Source of the DNA: Paulinella micropora
Lineage: Eukaryota; Cercozoa; Imbricatea; Euglyphida
Assembly (NCBI GenBank): GCA_009731375.1
Contig: BJOX01000115.1
Location: 195,569 to 221,552, forward strand
Direction of reading: 5' to 3'
Length of the DNA stretch: 25,984 bases
The notes beneath the pieces were generated by a model that was given only the letters and a program-made list of their open reading frames with translations, was not told where the DNA came from and did not search any database. Shown here piece by piece: positions 25,951 through 25,984 of this stretch. The first letter of the stretch is position 1. The number at the start of each line of letters is the position of its first letter. The position numbers were made by a program, and so were the translations under genes.

Positions 25951-25984
<34 letters not shown>
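25951..25984. repeat. Terminal poly(G)
   Basis: 34 consecutive G up to the window end, after a G-rich minisatellite end. It may be real or a sequencing/assembly artefact. Confidence 0.9.

Overview
This window is eukaryotic nuclear DNA. It has GT-AG introns, long intergenic spaces, a Ty3/gypsy LTR retrotransposon, a LINE remnant, a tRNA-derived fragment and an extreme load of short tandem repeats (ACAT, GATA, CTAC, CTGT, TTATG, GA, GT, TTC). The FAR1/WRKY-GCM1-like zinc motif and a possible plant-virus-type stop context fit a green-lineage genome such as a large repeat-rich streptophyte alga, but that assignment is a guess.

Layout: 1-5254 holds no convincing protein gene. It has a tRNA-derived fragment, degenerate minisatellites, compound microsatellites, a 10-N assembly gap inside poly(A), and a pentanucleotide array that switches strand twice. 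The segments 5255-6624 and 22845-24200 are inverted copies of one 1.36-1.37 kb unit, alike in single-copy sequence and in the order of their microsatellites. Between these arms, on the minus strand, I can thread a multi-exon gene from about 22116 down to 7305. Its intron boundaries are phase-compatible and it encodes a FAR1-like zinc domain and a basic, Thr/Ala-tract tail. The arms plus gene look like an old DNA transposon (MULE-like by the zinc domain), although I see no DDE transposase core and no target duplication. The gene carries three 1-nt frame offsets, so it is probably decayed.

A young Ty3/gypsy element (11109-21497, plus strand, 247-bp LTRs differing at 2 positions) sits antisense in one intron of that gene. 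It inserted into an AGAA microsatellite, beside a diverged solo LTR of the same family in the same microsatellite. Its Gag (12122-14632) ends in a CCCH-type zinc motif and an RG-rich tail. Pol (14708-20455) has protease-like, RT, RNase H and integrase domains and a long C-terminal extension. Gag and Pol are in the same frame and separated by a single UGA followed by CGG. That UGA also lies within a putative 93-nt in-frame GT-AG intron, so Gag-Pol could be made by readthrough or by splicing.

From 24201 to the end: a 5'-truncated LINE ORF2 tail on the minus strand with a TTC tract, GT and ATGT microsatellites, three copies of a 141-bp minisatellite, and a terminal run of 34 G.
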